Positions 52,506-61,774 are shown, numbered from the stretch's first letter. The stretch is 64,000 bases of DNA from Streptomyces griseomycini (GCF_014203535.1 NZ_JACHJI010000001.1:620001-684000), one strand, 5' to 3'. The notes: generated from the letters alone by a model not told the origin. Numbers and translations: made by a program.

Positions 52506-54056
52506 ATGGCGGGACCCGTCCTGGAGATGCGCTCGATCGTCAAGACCTTTCCCGGCGTCAAGGCGCTGTCGGACGTCACGCTGACCGTCCGGCAGGGCGA
52601 GGTCCACGCCATCTGCGGTGAGAACGGCGCCGGCAAGTCGACCCTGATGAAGGTCCTCTCCGGCGTCCACCCGCACGGCACCTACGAGGGGGAGATCCTC
52701 TTCGAGGGGGAGGCCTGCCGGTTCAAGGACATCCGGGCCAGCGAGCAGCACGGCATCGTCATCATCCACCAGGAGCTGGCCCTGGTGCCCTACCTCTCCA
52801 TCGCGGAGAACATCTTCCTCGGCAACGAGCACGCCACCCGGGGGTTCATCGACTGGAACGAGACCCTGCGGCACGCCGCCGAGCTGCTGCGCCGGGTCGG
52901 GCTCGCCGAGCACCCGGAGACCCGGGTCGCCGACATCGGCGTGGGCAAGCAGCAGCTGGTGGAGATCGCCAAGGCGCTCTCGAAGAAGGTGAAGCTGCTC
53001 ATCCTCGACGAGCCGACCGCGGCGCTCAACGACGAGGACAGCGGCAAGCTCCTCGACCTGATCCTGCAGTTGAAGGACCAGGGCATCACCTCGATCATCA
53101 TCTCCCACAAGCTGAACGAGATCCGCCGGGTCGCCGACTCGGTGACCATCCTGCGGGACGGGCGGACCATCGAGACGCTGGACGTGAAGGACCCCCGGAC
53201 CACCGAGGACCGGATCATCAGCGGGATGGTCGGCCGCGACCTGGAGCACCGCTTCCCGGAACGGACCCCGCACCGGCCGGAGGAGGGCGCCGCCCCGGCG
53301 CTCGAGATCCGCAACTGGACCGTGCACCACCCGATCGACCAGCAGCGCAAGGTCGTCGACGACGTGTCGCTGGAGGTGCGGCGCGGCGAGATCGTCGGCA
53401 TCGCGGGCCTGATGGGCGCCGGCCGCACCGAGCTCGCGATGAGCGTCTTCGGCCGCACCTACGGCCGGTACGCGGACGGCACGGTCCTCAAGGACGGCAG
53501 GGAGATCCGCACGAAGACCGTCCCGGAGGCGGTCGCGCACGGGATCGCGTACGTCACCGAGGACCGCAAGCACTACGGCCTGAACCTCATCGACACCATC
53601 AACCGCAACATCTCCCTCAGCGCCCTGCGGAAGGTCGCCAGGCGCGGTGTGGTGGACGAGCACGAGGAGCGGCAGGTCGCCGAGGGCTTCCGGAAGTCCA
53701 TGAACATCAAGGCGCCGACGGTCTTCGAACCGGTGGGCAAGCTGTCCGGCGGCAACCAGCAGAAGGTCGTCCTCAGCAAGTGGATCTTCGCGGGTCCCGA
53801 CGTGCTGATCCTCGACGAGCCGACGCGTGGCATCGACGTCGGGGCCAAGTACGAGATCTACACGGTCATCGACCAACTGGCCGCCCAGGGCAAGGCGGTC
53901 GTCTTCATCTCCTCCGAGCTGCCCGAGCTGCTCGGCATGTGCGACCGCATCTACACGATGGCCGCCGGACGGCTGACCGGTGAGTTCTCGCGGGCCGAGG
54001 CCTCCCAGGAATCGCTGATGCGCCAGATGACGAAGGACAAAGAGGTAACCCGATGA
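52506..54056 (+). CDS. mmsA: Sugar ABC transporter ATPase (two-domain, MmsA/GguA type)
   Basis: A 516-residue double ATPase. Domain 1 has Walker [10 protein letters not shown] (~37), signature [14 protein letters not shown] and Walker [12 protein letters not shown] (~165). Domain 2 has the degenerate Walker [16 protein letters not shown] (~304), signature [14 protein letters not shown] and Walker [17 protein letters not shown] (~440), as usual in CUT2 sugar importers. The ATG at 52506 follows GGAAGG with a 7-base spacer. Its stop overlaps the permease start (ATGA), so the two are coupled. Confidence 0.94.
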   Translation: MAGPVLEMRSIVKTFPGVKALSDVTLTVRQGEVHAICGENGAGKSTLMKVLSGVHPHGTYEGEILFEGEACRFKDIRASEQHGIVIIHQELALVPYLSIAENIFLGNEHATRGFIDWNETLRHAAELLRRVGLAEHPETRVADIGVGKQQLVEIAKALSKKVKLLILDEPTAALNDEDSGKLLDLILQLKDQGITSIIISHKLNEIRRVADSVTILRDGRTIETLDVKDPRTTEDRIISGMVGRDLEHRFPERTPHRPEEGAAPALEIRNWTVHHPIDQQRKVVDDVSLEVRRGEIVGIAGLMGAGRTELAMSVFGRTYGRYADGTVLKDGREIRTKTVPEAVAHGIAYVTEDRKHYGLNLIDTINRNISLSALRKVARRGVVDEHEERQVAEGFRKSMNIKAPTVFEPVGKLSGGNQQKVVLSKWIFAGPDVLILDEPTRGIDVGAKYEIYTVIDQLAAQGKAVVFISSELPELLGMCDRIYTMAAGRLTGEFSRAEASQESLMRQMTKDKEVTR

Positions 54057-55297
54057 GCACGGAAGTCACCGACAAGACCCCGGCCGCCGCGCCGCCGGGC
54101 GGGAACGGGACGGGCACGGGTGACGGCCTGCTCCAGCTGATGCTGGACGGCATGCGCCGCAACATGCGGCAGTACGGCATGCTGATCGCCCTGGGCCTGA
54201 TCGTGGCCCTGTTCGCGGTGTGGACCGACGGCGACCTGCTGCTGCCGCGCAACGTCTCCAACCTGGTGCTGCAGAACAGCTACATCCTGATCCTCGCGAT
54301 CGGCATGATGCTGGTCATCATCGCGGGCCACATCGACCTGTCGGTCGGCTCCCTGACGGCGTTCGTCGGCTCCATGGCCGCCGTCTTCATGGTCCGCAAC
54401 GACATGCCGTGGCCGCTCGCGGTGGTGCTGTGCCTGGCCGTGGGCGCCATCGCCGGCGCGGTACAGGGGTTCTTCATCGCCTACGGCGGCATACCGTCGT
54501 TCATCGTGACCCTCGCGGGCATGCTGACCTTCCGCGGTCTGACCGAGATCTTCCTGGAGGGCCAGACCCTCGGCCCGTTCCCCAAGGGGCTGCAGAAGCT
54601 CGCCAACGGCTTCATGCCCGAGGTCGGCCCGGAGACCAACTACCACAACCTCACCCTGCTCCTCGGCTTCGGGCTGATCGCGCTGGTGGTGCTCCAGGAG
54701 GTCCGTGACCGCCGGCGCCAGCAGGAGTTCGCCCTCGACGTCCTGCCCGCCAAGCTGTTCCTGCTGAAGCTGGTCGCGCTCGCCGCCGCCGTCCTCACCG
54801 TCACGCTGCTGCTGGCCAGCTACAAGGGCGCCCCGATCGTGCTGCTGATCCTCGGCGCGCTGCTCGTCGGCTTCGGCTACGTGATGCGCAACGCCGTCAT
54901 CGGCCGCCACATCTACGCCATCGGCGGCAACCTGCCCGCGGCGAAGCTGTCGGGCGTGCGGGACAAGAAGGTCACCTTCCTGGTCTTCCTGAACATGGGC
55001 ATGCTCGCGGCCCTGGCGGGTCTGGTGTTCGCCGCCCGCTTCAACGCGGCCTCTCCCAAGGCCGGCCTCAACTTCGAACTGGAGGCGATCGCGGCCGCGT
55101 TCATCGGCGGCGCGTCGATGAGCGGCGGTGTCGGCACCGTGCTCGGCGCGATCATCGGCGGCCTGGTCCTGGGCGTGCTGAACAACGGCATGAACCTCGT
55201 CGGCATCGGCACCGACTGGCAGCAGGTCATCAAGGGCCTGGTGCTGCTGGCGGCGGTCGGGTTCGACGTGTGGAACAAGCGCAAGGTCGGTTCGTAG
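54053..55297 (+). CDS. mmsB: Sugar ABC transporter permease (MmsB/GguB type)
   Basis: A 414-residue CUT2 permease with about ten membrane segments. It shows [20 protein letters not shown] (~82), the coupling region [20 protein letters not shown] (~144), [20 protein letters not shown] (~285) and [20 protein letters not shown] (~349), all family hallmarks. The extended central region ([20 protein letters not shown]) is typical of the MmsB subgroup. It starts inside the last codons of mmsA. A hairpin follows. Confidence 0.94.
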   Translation: MSTEVTDKTPAAAPPGGNGTGTGDGLLQLMLDGMRRNMRQYGMLIALGLIVALFAVWTDGDLLLPRNVSNLVLQNSYILILAIGMMLVIIAGHIDLSVGSLTAFVGSMAAVFMVRNDMPWPLAVVLCLAVGAIAGAVQGFFIAYGGIPSFIVTLAGMLTFRGLTEIFLEGQTLGPFPKGLQKLANGFMPEVGPETNYHNLTLLLGFGLIALVVLQEVRDRRRQQEFALDVLPAKLFLLKLVALAAAVLTVTLLLASYKGAPIVLLILGALLVGFGYVMRNAVIGRHIYAIGGNLPAAKLSGVRDKKVTFLVFLNMGMLAALAGLVFAARFNAASPKAGLNFELEAIAAAFIGGASMSGGVGTVLGAIIGGLVLGVLNNGMNLVGIGTDWQQVIKGLVLLAAVGFDVWNKRKVGS

Positions 55298-55305
55298 GTC
55301 AGCTC

Positions 55306-55329
55306 GGGCCCCGCCGGACGGCGGGGCCC
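55306..55329 (+). terminator. Terminator or attenuator after the permease gene
   Basis: A perfect 10-bp G+C stem (55306-55315 with 55320-55329) with loop GGAC lies 8 bases after the permease stop and 20 bases before the next gene, so some read-through into the mutarotase gene is possible. Confidence 0.65.
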
Positions 55330-55349
55330 CTCCATCACGGGAGCCGCAC

Positions 55350-56522
55350 ATGGAACTGAACAGACGCACGGTCATCGCAGGAGCCGCCGCGGCCGGCATC
55401 GCCGCCGCCACGACGGCCGGCGGAACGGCACAGGCCGCGGGAGGCGGGGGAAGCACGGGAGGCAGGGGAAAGCCGGTGAAGACGCTCTTCGGCAGGCTGG
55501 CGGACGGCACCAAGGTCCACAGCTGGTCGCTGGAGAACGGCGGGACCCGGATGAAGGTCCTGTCCTACGGCGGCATCGTCCAGTCCCTGGAGGTCCCCGA
55601 CCGCCGCGGCCGGTACGCCAACGTCTCCCTGGGCTTCGACACCCTCGAGGAGTACGTCGCCTCCAGCCCCTACTTCGGCGCCCTGATCGGCCGCTACGGC
55701 AACCGCATCGACAAGGGCCGCTTCACCCTCGACGGCACGGCGTACCAGCTCTCCGTCAACGACGGCGAGAACAGCCTGCACGGCGGCGCGCAGGGCTTCG
55801 ACAAGCGCGTCTGGGACGTCGAGCCGTTCACCCGGGGCTCCGACGTCGGCCTGCACCTGCACCACACCAGCGTCGACGGCGAGATGGGCTACCCGGGCAC
55901 CCTGCGGACGAAGGTCACCTACACCCTCACCCGGGACGGCGACTGGCGCATCGACTACGAGGCCACCACCGACAGGGCGACGGTCGTCAACCTCACCAGC
56001 CACGTCTACTGGAACCTCGCCGGCGAGAGCAGCGGCTCGATCCACGACCACGAGCTGTCCATCGCCGCCTCCCGCTACACGCCCGTCGACTCGGGGCTGA
56101 TCCCCACGGGCGAGCTGGCGAAGGTCGCGGGCACCCCCTTCGACTTCCGCCGGGCCAAGCCGATCGGCCGGGACATCCGCACCGCCCACCAGCAGGTGCT
56201 GTACGGGCAGGGCTTCGACCACAACTGGGCGCTCGACAAGGGCGTCACCGCCCGCCCCGAGCACGCCGCGACCCTGCGCGACCCGTCCTCCGGCCGCACC
56301 CTGCGGATCGCCACCAACGAGCCGGGCCTGCAGTTCTACTCCGGCAACTTCCTCGACGGCACCCTCGTCGGCACCGGCGGCCGCGTCTACCGGCAGGGCG
56401 ACGGACTGTGCCTGGAGACCCAGCACTTCCCGGACTCGCCGAACCAGCCGTCGTTCCCGTCGACCGTGCTGCGGCCGGGCGAGACGTACCGGACGACGAC
56501 GATCCACTCGTTCGGCGCCTGA
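55350..56522 (+). CDS. Tat-exported aldose 1-epimerase
   Basis: A 390-residue secreted mutarotase. The N terminus is a twin-arginine signal (NRRTVIAG, then AAAAGIAAATTAGGTAQAAG). The mature enzyme is a complete GalM: LSYGGIVQSLEVPDRRGRYA, LIGRYGNRIDKG, His in NDGENSLHGGAQGFDKRVW and in VNLTSHVYWNLAGESSGSI, Glu in LETQHFPDSPNQPSFPSTVL. It is clearly homologous to the cytoplasmic copy at 41477. Placed directly after the sugar importer genes, it may convert sugar anomers outside the cell into the form the binding protein takes. Confidence 0.92.
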   Translation: MELNRRTVIAGAAAAGIAAATTAGGTAQAAGGGGSTGGRGKPVKTLFGRLADGTKVHSWSLENGGTRMKVLSYGGIVQSLEVPDRRGRYANVSLGFDTLEEYVASSPYFGALIGRYGNRIDKGRFTLDGTAYQLSVNDGENSLHGGAQGFDKRVWDVEPFTRGSDVGLHLHHTSVDGEMGYPGTLRTKVTYTLTRDGDWRIDYEATTDRATVVNLTSHVYWNLAGESSGSIHDHELSIAASRYTPVDSGLIPTGELAKVAGTPFDFRRAKPIGRDIRTAHQQVLYGQGFDHNWALDKGVTARPEHAATLRDPSSGRTLRIATNEPGLQFYSGNFLDGTLVGTGGRVYRQGDGLCLETQHFPDSPNQPSFPSTVLRPGETYRTTTIHSFGA

Positions 56523-56660
56523 ACACATTTCTCTCACAGGGGTTGAACGACCCTCCGGCCCCCTCCGTATCCATCGGTGGCCCGTGCTCCCCCGCGCGGG
56601 CCACCCACGCACGACGGGCCCGCTACGTCCCCGGCGGGCCCGCCGCACACGGAGGTTCCC

Positions 56661-58346
56661 TTGGCCGGCAACGTCACCTCGCTGTTCCGCAGCACCGCGG
56701 CGCACAGTCCGTCGATGGCGGCGCTGACGCGGGAGGGCGACGGGGCCGGCCCGGTGGACTTCTGCATCCCCTGCAACCCGTACTTCCCCACCCCCGCCAT
56801 GTTCGAGGAGATGGCGGCCCGGCTGCGCGACATCATCACGTACTACCCGAGCAGCGCCGACACCATCACCGCCGAGCTGTGCAGCCTGCTCCGACTGCCG
56901 CCGCAGTGCGTGGCGATGGGCAACGGCTCGACGGAACTCATCACCTGGATCGACCACTTGCTGGTCCGCGAGTCGCTCGCCGTCCCCGTCCCCACCTTCG
57001 GCCGCTGGACCGACCAGCCCATGGAGACCGGCAAGCGGGTCGACATGTTCCCGCTCCAGGAGTCCGGCGGCTTCGCCCTCGACCTCGCGCAGTACGCGGA
57101 GTTCGTCCGGGCGCGGGGCACCCGGGTGGCGGTGATCTGCAACCCGAACAACCCCGACGGCGGCTTCCTCCACAAGCACGCGGTCGTGCAGTTCATGGAC
57201 GCGATGGCCGACCTCGACCTGGTGGTGGTCGACGAGTCGTTCCTGGAGTTCGCCGACGCGGAGGCGGAACCGAGCGTGGTGCAGGAGGCGATGCTGCGGC
57301 CGAACGTCATCGTGCTGCGCAGCCTCGGCAAGAACTTCGGCCTGCACGGCATCCGCTTCGGCTACCTGGTCGCCAACCCGGCGCTCGCGGGGCGGATCCG
57401 CTCGATGCTCCCCAAGTGGAACCTCAACTCCTTCGCCGAACACGTGGTGTTCATGCTGAAGGAGCACGGCGCCGAGTACGCCCAGAGCCTGCACCAGGTG
57501 CGCCGCGACCGCATGGACATGTCCGGCCAGCTCTCCTCGCTGCCCGGGCTCACGGTCTACCCCTCCCAGGGCAACTTCCTCTTCGTGCGCCTCCCCGTGG
57601 GCGCCGAGGGCACCGTCGTCCGGGACCGGATGCTCACCGAGCACCGGATCCTGGTCCGCGAGTGCGGCAACAAGATCGGTTCCTCCAGCCGCTTCCTGCG
57701 TCTCGTGGTGCGCCCCCAGGTGGACGTGCGTCGCCTGGTGTCCGGCCTGGAACAGGTGCTCTACGGGACGTCCAGGAGGGGAGCCGCCGTGCCCGAGCCG
57801 GCCACAGGGGCCGGCTACAGCTCGGGCACGGCGGCGGTGGACCGCCTGGTGAGCCAGACCAACGGGGCGGGCGTCCGGGGCCTCGCCGCTCAAGCCGCCG
57901 GTGCCGGCGGTGTCCCGGGGCCCGCCGCCGCTCCGGCCGCCGTCGGCACCGGCGTGCCGCTCCCCGCCGCCGCGTCCGCCCCGGCGGTGGGCGCGGGCGG
58001 CGGGATGCCGATGCCGGCGGCGGCGTCGACGGGACCGGTACCGGTCCCGGTACCGATGCCCGAACCCGTCACCGTTCCCGTGCCCCAGTCCCTTCCCCAG
58101 CCGGTACCGGAGCCGGTTCCGCAGCCTCTGGCGCCCGCGGCCCAGGCGCCGATGCCCGCGGCGGCCTTCCCGGCACCGGACCGGATGCCGCCGCCGGTCG
58201 GCCCCACCCCGCCCGGCGTCCCCGCCCGCGGCGGCCTGACGGCCGCCCAGGTCAGGGGCACCGACGGCCTCTCCACGGCCCCGGCGACGGGCTGGCCGGG
58301 ACCGCAGAACTGGCCGAACGCGGCGGGCATGGGCCAGGCGGGCTGA
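56661..58346 (+). CDS. Class I/II aminotransferase with proline-rich C-terminal tail
   Basis: A 561-residue protein. Residues ~25-375 are a fold-type I PLP enzyme related to histidinol-phosphate aminotransferase and CobD: ITYYPSSADTITAELCSLLR, NGSTELITWIDHLL, ICNPNNPDGGFLHKHA (PLP-binding Asn), VVVDESFLEFAD, and the Schiff-base Lys in LRSLGKNFGLHGIRFGYL. The last ~185 residues are low complexity, rich in Pro, Ala and Val (PVPVPVPMPEPVTVPVPQ). The TTG at 56661 has a perfect GGAGG 5 bases upstream. Substrate unknown; the tail is unusual for the family. Confidence 0.85.
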   Translation: MAGNVTSLFRSTAAHSPSMAALTREGDGAGPVDFCIPCNPYFPTPAMFEEMAARLRDIITYYPSSADTITAELCSLLRLPPQCVAMGNGSTELITWIDHLLVRESLAVPVPTFGRWTDQPMETGKRVDMFPLQESGGFALDLAQYAEFVRARGTRVAVICNPNNPDGGFLHKHAVVQFMDAMADLDLVVVDESFLEFADAEAEPSVVQEAMLRPNVIVLRSLGKNFGLHGIRFGYLVANPALAGRIRSMLPKWNLNSFAEHVVFMLKEHGAEYAQSLHQVRRDRMDMSGQLSSLPGLTVYPSQGNFLFVRLPVGAEGTVVRDRMLTEHRILVRECGNKIGSSSRFLRLVVRPQVDVRRLVSGLEQVLYGTSRRGAAVPEPATGAGYSSGTAAVDRLVSQTNGAGVRGLAAQAAGAGGVPGPAAAPAAVGTGVPLPAAASAPAVGAGGGMPMPAAASTGPVPVPVPMPEPVTVPVPQSLPQPVPEPVPQPLAPAAQAPMPAAAFPAPDRMPPPVGPTPPGVPARGGLTAAQVRGTDGLSTAPATGWPGPQNWPNAAGMGQAG

Positions 58347-58353
58347 GCCGCCC

Positions 58354-58926
58354 TCAAGGAGCGGCGGGACACCGCTTTGCCATCCGGCGGCAGTGCTCCC
58401 GCGCCTCGTCGATCCCGTCACCGTCCGGCAGGAGTTCCCCGGCGGTGACGAGGGCGGCCCAGTAGGCGGAGGGGCTGCCGTCCGCCCTGGCCTCCCGCCG
58501 CGCGAGCTGGAGATAGGCACGGGCGAGCTCGCCGGCACGCAACCACCGCCACAGACTGACGGCGAGCCCGCTCGGAAGGCCCGCCCCGTACGCCGTGACC
58601 GCCGTGCCCAGCAGGTCCCGGATCCGCTGCTCGTGCGCGTCGAGCCGCCGGTCGACGACGAAGGCGCCCCCGGCCTGGAGCACGAGGGCGAGGGCCTCCT
58701 CGTCGCCGGGCCCCAGCTCGGCGAAGGCGGCGGCCGCCTCCTGGGTCGCCAGCCGCCGCTCGGCCTCGGCCCGCGGGACCCCCAGAGCCAGGCAGGTGGC
58801 GAGTGCGGCGGCGCGCGGGTCGCCGGTGTCCCGGGCGAGGCCGGCACACACGTCGGCCTCCTCCCCGCCCGCGTGCAGGGCGTCCCGTGCCCTGTCGACC
58901 AGCGCGTCCGCATCGGTCCGCCCCAC
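58354..58926 (-). CDS. Helical protein of unknown function
   Basis: A 190-residue soluble, Ala-rich helical protein that I do not recognise. Repeating helix pairs (ADALVDRARDALHAGGEEAD; LATCLALGVPRAEAERRLAT; LQAGGAFVVDRRLDAHEQRI; GELARAYLQLARREARADGS) suggest an alpha-solenoid of tetratricopeptide type. The GTG at 58926 has GGAGGAGG 5 bases upstream. It lies downstream of the arabinanase gene in the same direction (128-base gap) and converges on the aminotransferase gene, ending 7 bases from its stop. Confidence 0.7.
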   Translation of the reverse strand: MGRTDADALVDRARDALHAGGEEADVCAGLARDTGDPRAAALATCLALGVPRAEAERRLATQEAAAAFAELGPGDEEALALVLQAGGAFVVDRRLDAHEQRIRDLLGTAVTAYGAGLPSGLAVSLWRWLRAGELARAYLQLARREARADGSPSAYWAALVTAGELLPDGDGIDEAREHCRRMAKRCPAAP

Positions 58927-59054
58927 TCGTCCTCCTCCCGCCCCGCCTGCACGGGATCGAGCCGCCGCTGCCGGCACCCATTGTCCAGCCAGGTCCGCTG
59001 CCGTACGTCGGCCGCCTGCCCGGGAGGGGGCGGGCAGCAGCGCGGCTGGCGGGG

Positions 59055-60032
59055 TCAGTGGGCGACGGGCCATCCGCTGCTCCAGTTCAGGAGGTTGATG
59101 CCGAGCTTGGGCGTGCCGTTGTCGTCGGCGTCGTAGTAGTGGTAGACGATCAGGTCCCCGTCGACGTCGTTCATGATCGACTGCCCGCCCGGACCGATGA
59201 CGCTGCCGTGCGACTCGAGCACGGGCGTGCCGCCGTTGTTCATCAGCGAGACGCCGTTCCGGTCGCGGTACGGCCCGGTGACGCTGGTGGCGCGGCCGAC
59301 CTTGACCCTGTAGGTCGAGCCGGTGCCGGCGCAGCAGGTGTCGTAGGAGGCGAAGAGGTAGTAGTAGCCGCCCCGCTTGACGATGAACGGCGCCTCGACG
59401 GCCTTGGTCCCGGTGGGGCGGGAGGCGAGGGAGTAGCGGGTGGTGTGGGAGGAGAGCTGCTTGCCGGTGGAGGGGTCGATCCGGATCATCTTGATCCCGG
59501 TCCACCAACTGCCGAAGGAGAGCCACCACTTGCCGTCGTCGTCGACGAAGAGGTTGGGGTCGATGGCGTTGTGGTCGCTGGAGGAGTTCGACGCGTGGAC
59601 GATGCCGTGGTCGGTCCAGCTGCCCGGCTGCCCGGTCGTCGAGCCGGCCAGCCCGATGGCCGAGGTGTTCGAGCCGAACCTCGAGACGGAGTAGTACATC
59701 AGGTACTTGCCGCCGTGGTACGAGATGTCGGGCGCCCAGGCCTCCGGCACGCTGGAGTAGTTCCGCCACCAGCTCGGGCGGGACGAGAACGCGTCGGCGC
59801 CGGCGGAGAAGGCGGTGCGGTCGCCGGAGGTCTTGCCGGCGATGCCCCCGCCGGTGGCGTAGAGCAGGTACTGGCCGGAGGACGTCCGGATCATCGTCGG
59901 GTCGTGCGTGACGACGGACCCGGTGACCCGGCCGGGGTTCGGGTACGCCGACGCCGTGGTCGGCACGAGGGCGAGGAGCGCGGCGGTGGGGAGGGCGAGC
60001 AGGGCGGTGCGCTGGCGGAGGGTGCGGCTCAT
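59055..60032 (-). CDS. Secreted GH43 arabinan endo-1,5-alpha-L-arabinosidase
   Basis: A 325-residue secreted glycoside hydrolase of family 43 that should cut alpha-1,5-arabinan from plant pectin. The signal peptide is ALLALPTAALLALVPTTASA. Catalytic landmarks of the five-blade propeller are the general base Asp in VVTHDPTMIRTSSG, the pKa-tuning Asp in WAPDISYHGGKYLMYYS, AIDPNLFVDDDGKWWLSFGS and the general acid Glu in TKAVEAPFIVKRGGYYYLF. The ATG at 60032 follows AAGGAG with 7 bases; the frame is open further up but would cover the operator. A perfect palindrome (site C) lies upstream. Confidence 0.92.
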   Translation of the reverse strand: MSRTLRQRTALLALPTAALLALVPTTASAYPNPGRVTGSVVTHDPTMIRTSSGQYLLYATGGGIAGKTSGDRTAFSAGADAFSSRPSWWRNYSSVPEAWAPDISYHGGKYLMYYSVSRFGSNTSAIGLAGSTTGQPGSWTDHGIVHASNSSSDHNAIDPNLFVDDDGKWWLSFGSWWTGIKMIRIDPSTGKQLSSHTTRYSLASRPTGTKAVEAPFIVKRGGYYYLFASYDTCCAGTGSTYRVKVGRATSVTGPYRDRNGVSLMNNGGTPVLESHGSVIGPGGQSIMNDVDGDLIVYHYYDADDNGTPKLGINLLNWSSGWPVAH

Positions 60033-60062
60033 GCGGGTTCTCCTTGCGGTGGGGGTCTCGGA

Positions 60063-60082
60063 TTGTTCGTCATATCGAACAA
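60063..60082. promoter_or_regulatory. Operator candidate C: 20-bp palindrome upstream of the arabinanase gene
   Basis: TTGTTCG-TCATAT-CGAACAA has perfect 7-bp arms. It contains TCG-TCATAT-CGAACA (60067-60081), the form shared with sites A and B. A second palindrome GTTCGAAC lies at 60092-60099. It lies 30 bases before the arabinanase start. Confidence 0.65.
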
Positions 60083-60126
60083 CGATCGCAAGTTCGAACG
60101 GAACGTAGGATCGAACCACGTGCGCG

Positions 60127-60591
60127 TCAATGGTCCGCGCAGCCCCGATCGACATCGACCTCCGCGCGGACGGTCTTGGCGGGCGGCTCCCCGTCCACCA
60201 CCTCCCACCGGTCGGCGAGCGCGTCGACGAGCAGGAGGCCGCGGCCGTGCTCGTCGAGGGGGTGCGGGGCGCGCACGTCGTCCGGAGCGGGAGGACGCGG
60301 GGGCCCGCTGCGGGTGTCGGTCACCTCGACGCGGACGGTGCCGGCGAGGCGGGTGAGCCGGAGTTCGAAGTCCCGCCCCGGCACGCGGCCGTGGGTCACG
60401 GCGTTGGCGGCGAGTTCGGCGACGATCAGCGCGACGGCGTCGGAGGCGTCGGTGCCGTACGGGACGCCCCAGGCGTGGAGTCGGCGCACGGCGAGGTGCC
60501 GGGCGAGGCGGGCGCCGCGCGGGGTGGAGCTGAACCGTTGCGTGAACACACGTACGGTAACCGGGTTTCGGGGGGTCGACTGTGCGGTCAT
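60127..60591 (-). CDS. RsbW-like ATP-binding protein
   Basis: A 154-residue HATPase_c protein of the anti-sigma-factor kinase type. Motifs are the N box IVAELAANAVTHG (~62), G1 VTDTRSGPP (~95) and G2 HGRGLLLVDALADRWEV (~117). Streptomyces has many such single-domain kinases, which bind regulators or sigma factors and phosphorylate anti-sigma antagonists. The ATG at 60591 is the first plausible start. It is divergent from the XRE-DUF397 pair, the usual arrangement of this regulatory set. Confidence 0.88.
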   Translation of the reverse strand: MTAQSTPRNPVTVRVFTQRFSSTPRGARLARHLAVRRLHAWGVPYGTDASDAVALIVAELAANAVTHGRVPGRDFELRLTRLAGTVRVEVTDTRSGPPRPPAPDDVRAPHPLDEHGRGLLLVDALADRWEVVDGEPPAKTVRAEVDVDRGCADH

Positions 60592-60721
60592 GCGCCCAAT
60601 CTGGCGGGCGGGAGGGGCACTTCTCCAGGTGAGGGCCGCGTACGCTGCGGCGGCGTACGCGGTGACGGAATGGACAGTACCGGTGACCTGCCGTGACCAT
60701 GACGGCGGGAGGTGACCGACA

Positions 60722-61549
60722 GTGGTCGATGGTGCGGGTGGCGAACCGGAGTCGTCGGACAGCCTGCGGACGTTCGGGGCGGTGGTCCAGGGGCTGCGGG
60801 AGCACGCGGGGCTGAGCAGGGAGCAGTTCGGCGAACTGGTGCGGTACTCCAAGCACACGGTGGCGTCCGTGGAGTTGGGCAGGCGCATGCCGGACGCCGC
60901 GTTCGTGGAGCGCGCGGAGGAGGCCCTGGGCAACACGGGTGCGCTGCGGAGGGCGGCGGGGTGCCTGGCGCGACAGCCGGGGCTGGCGGCTTGGTTCCGG
61001 CGGTGGGCGCGGCTGGAGCAGGTGGCGGTCAACCTGTACACGTACGAGTGCCGGATGGTGCCCGGGTTGTTGCAGACGGAGGCGTACGCTCGGGCTCTGG
61101 CCGCCGATCAGCTGCCGCCGCTGGACGACGCGCAGATCGAGGAGCGGTGGGCCGCTCGGGCCGAGAGGCAGAGAGTGCTTCGGGAGCGGCCGAACACCGC
61201 GTTCAGCTTCATCCTGGAAGAGCACCTGCTCTTGCGCCGCACGGGTGGGCCCCGGGTGACGCGCGGAATCATCGATCACCTGCTGGAGGTTGCCCAGTTA
61301 CGGAATGTCGAACTCCAAGTGATGCCACTCGTAAGCGAGGCGCATGCCGGCCTGCAGGGCCCCATCCGGCTGGCGGAGACACCGGAGAACCAGTGGTTCG
61401 CCTACAACGAAGGGCAGGAGAGCGGCCTGTTGATCACCGACCGGAAAGTGACGAGTGTGCTCCAGAGCCGGTATGCCAGGATGCGTTCGCAGGCTCTACC
61501 CATCCAGGACTCCACGTGCCTGCTGCAGCGGATGCGAGGGAACTTATGA
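60722..61549 (+). CDS. XRE-type HTH and DUF5753 regulator
   Basis: A 275-residue regulator. The N-terminal XRE helix-turn-helix is AVVQGLREHAGLSREQFGEL followed by VRYSKHTVASVELGRRMPDA (~20-60). The C-terminal DUF5753 domain begins LARLEQVA-type sequence (ARLEQVAVNLYTYECRMVPG) and includes the conserved LLQTEAYARAL and FILEEHLLLRRTGG. This family partners with small DUF397 proteins, one of which overlaps its stop. Members related to WhiJ influence development in Streptomyces. The GTG at 60722 follows GGGAGG. Confidence 0.92.
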   Translation: MVDGAGGEPESSDSLRTFGAVVQGLREHAGLSREQFGELVRYSKHTVASVELGRRMPDAAFVERAEEALGNTGALRRAAGCLARQPGLAAWFRRWARLEQVAVNLYTYECRMVPGLLQTEAYARALAADQLPPLDDAQIEERWAARAERQRVLRERPNTAFSFILEEHLLLRRTGGPRVTRGIIDHLLEVAQLRNVELQVMPLVSEAHAGLQGPIRLAETPENQWFAYNEGQESGLLITDRKVTSVLQSRYARMRSQALPIQDSTCLLQRMRGNL

Positions 61550-61728
61550 GCAGCACTGAACTGGTCTGGTTCAAGAGCACGTACAGCAGCGCATCTGGAG
61601 ACGACTGCGTCGAGGTCGCGCACCGCCCCGGCACCGTCCACGTCCGTGACTCCAAGGACAGGGAAGGCGCCCGGCTCGCCCTCTCCCCCACCGCCTGGGC
61701 CGGCTTCCTCACGCACCTCGCGAAGTGA
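61546..61728 (+). CDS. DUF397 small regulatory partner protein
   Basis: A 60-residue DUF397 protein (LVWFKSTYSSASGDDCVEVA; VHVRDSKDREGARLALSPTA; WAGFLTHLAK). Its ATG overlaps the TGA of the XRE-DUF5753 gene (ATGA), so the two are translated together. DUF397 proteins are thought to modulate the partner regulator, as with the WhiJ and BldB-linked sets. The sequence is full length for the family. Confidence 0.93.
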   Translation: MSSTELVWFKSTYSSASGDDCVEVAHRPGTVHVRDSKDREGARLALSPTAWAGFLTHLAK

Positions 61729-61774
61729 CCGACGGGGCCGTTCGCCTCCTCGCCGGTGCGGGGAGAATCCCGGC

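Noticed and set aside
55335..58952. A 1205-codon minus-strand open frame across the mutarotase and aminotransferase genes
   Set aside because: Low-complexity translation and a frame that spans two unrelated plus-strand genes show it to be an artefact of G+C bias.
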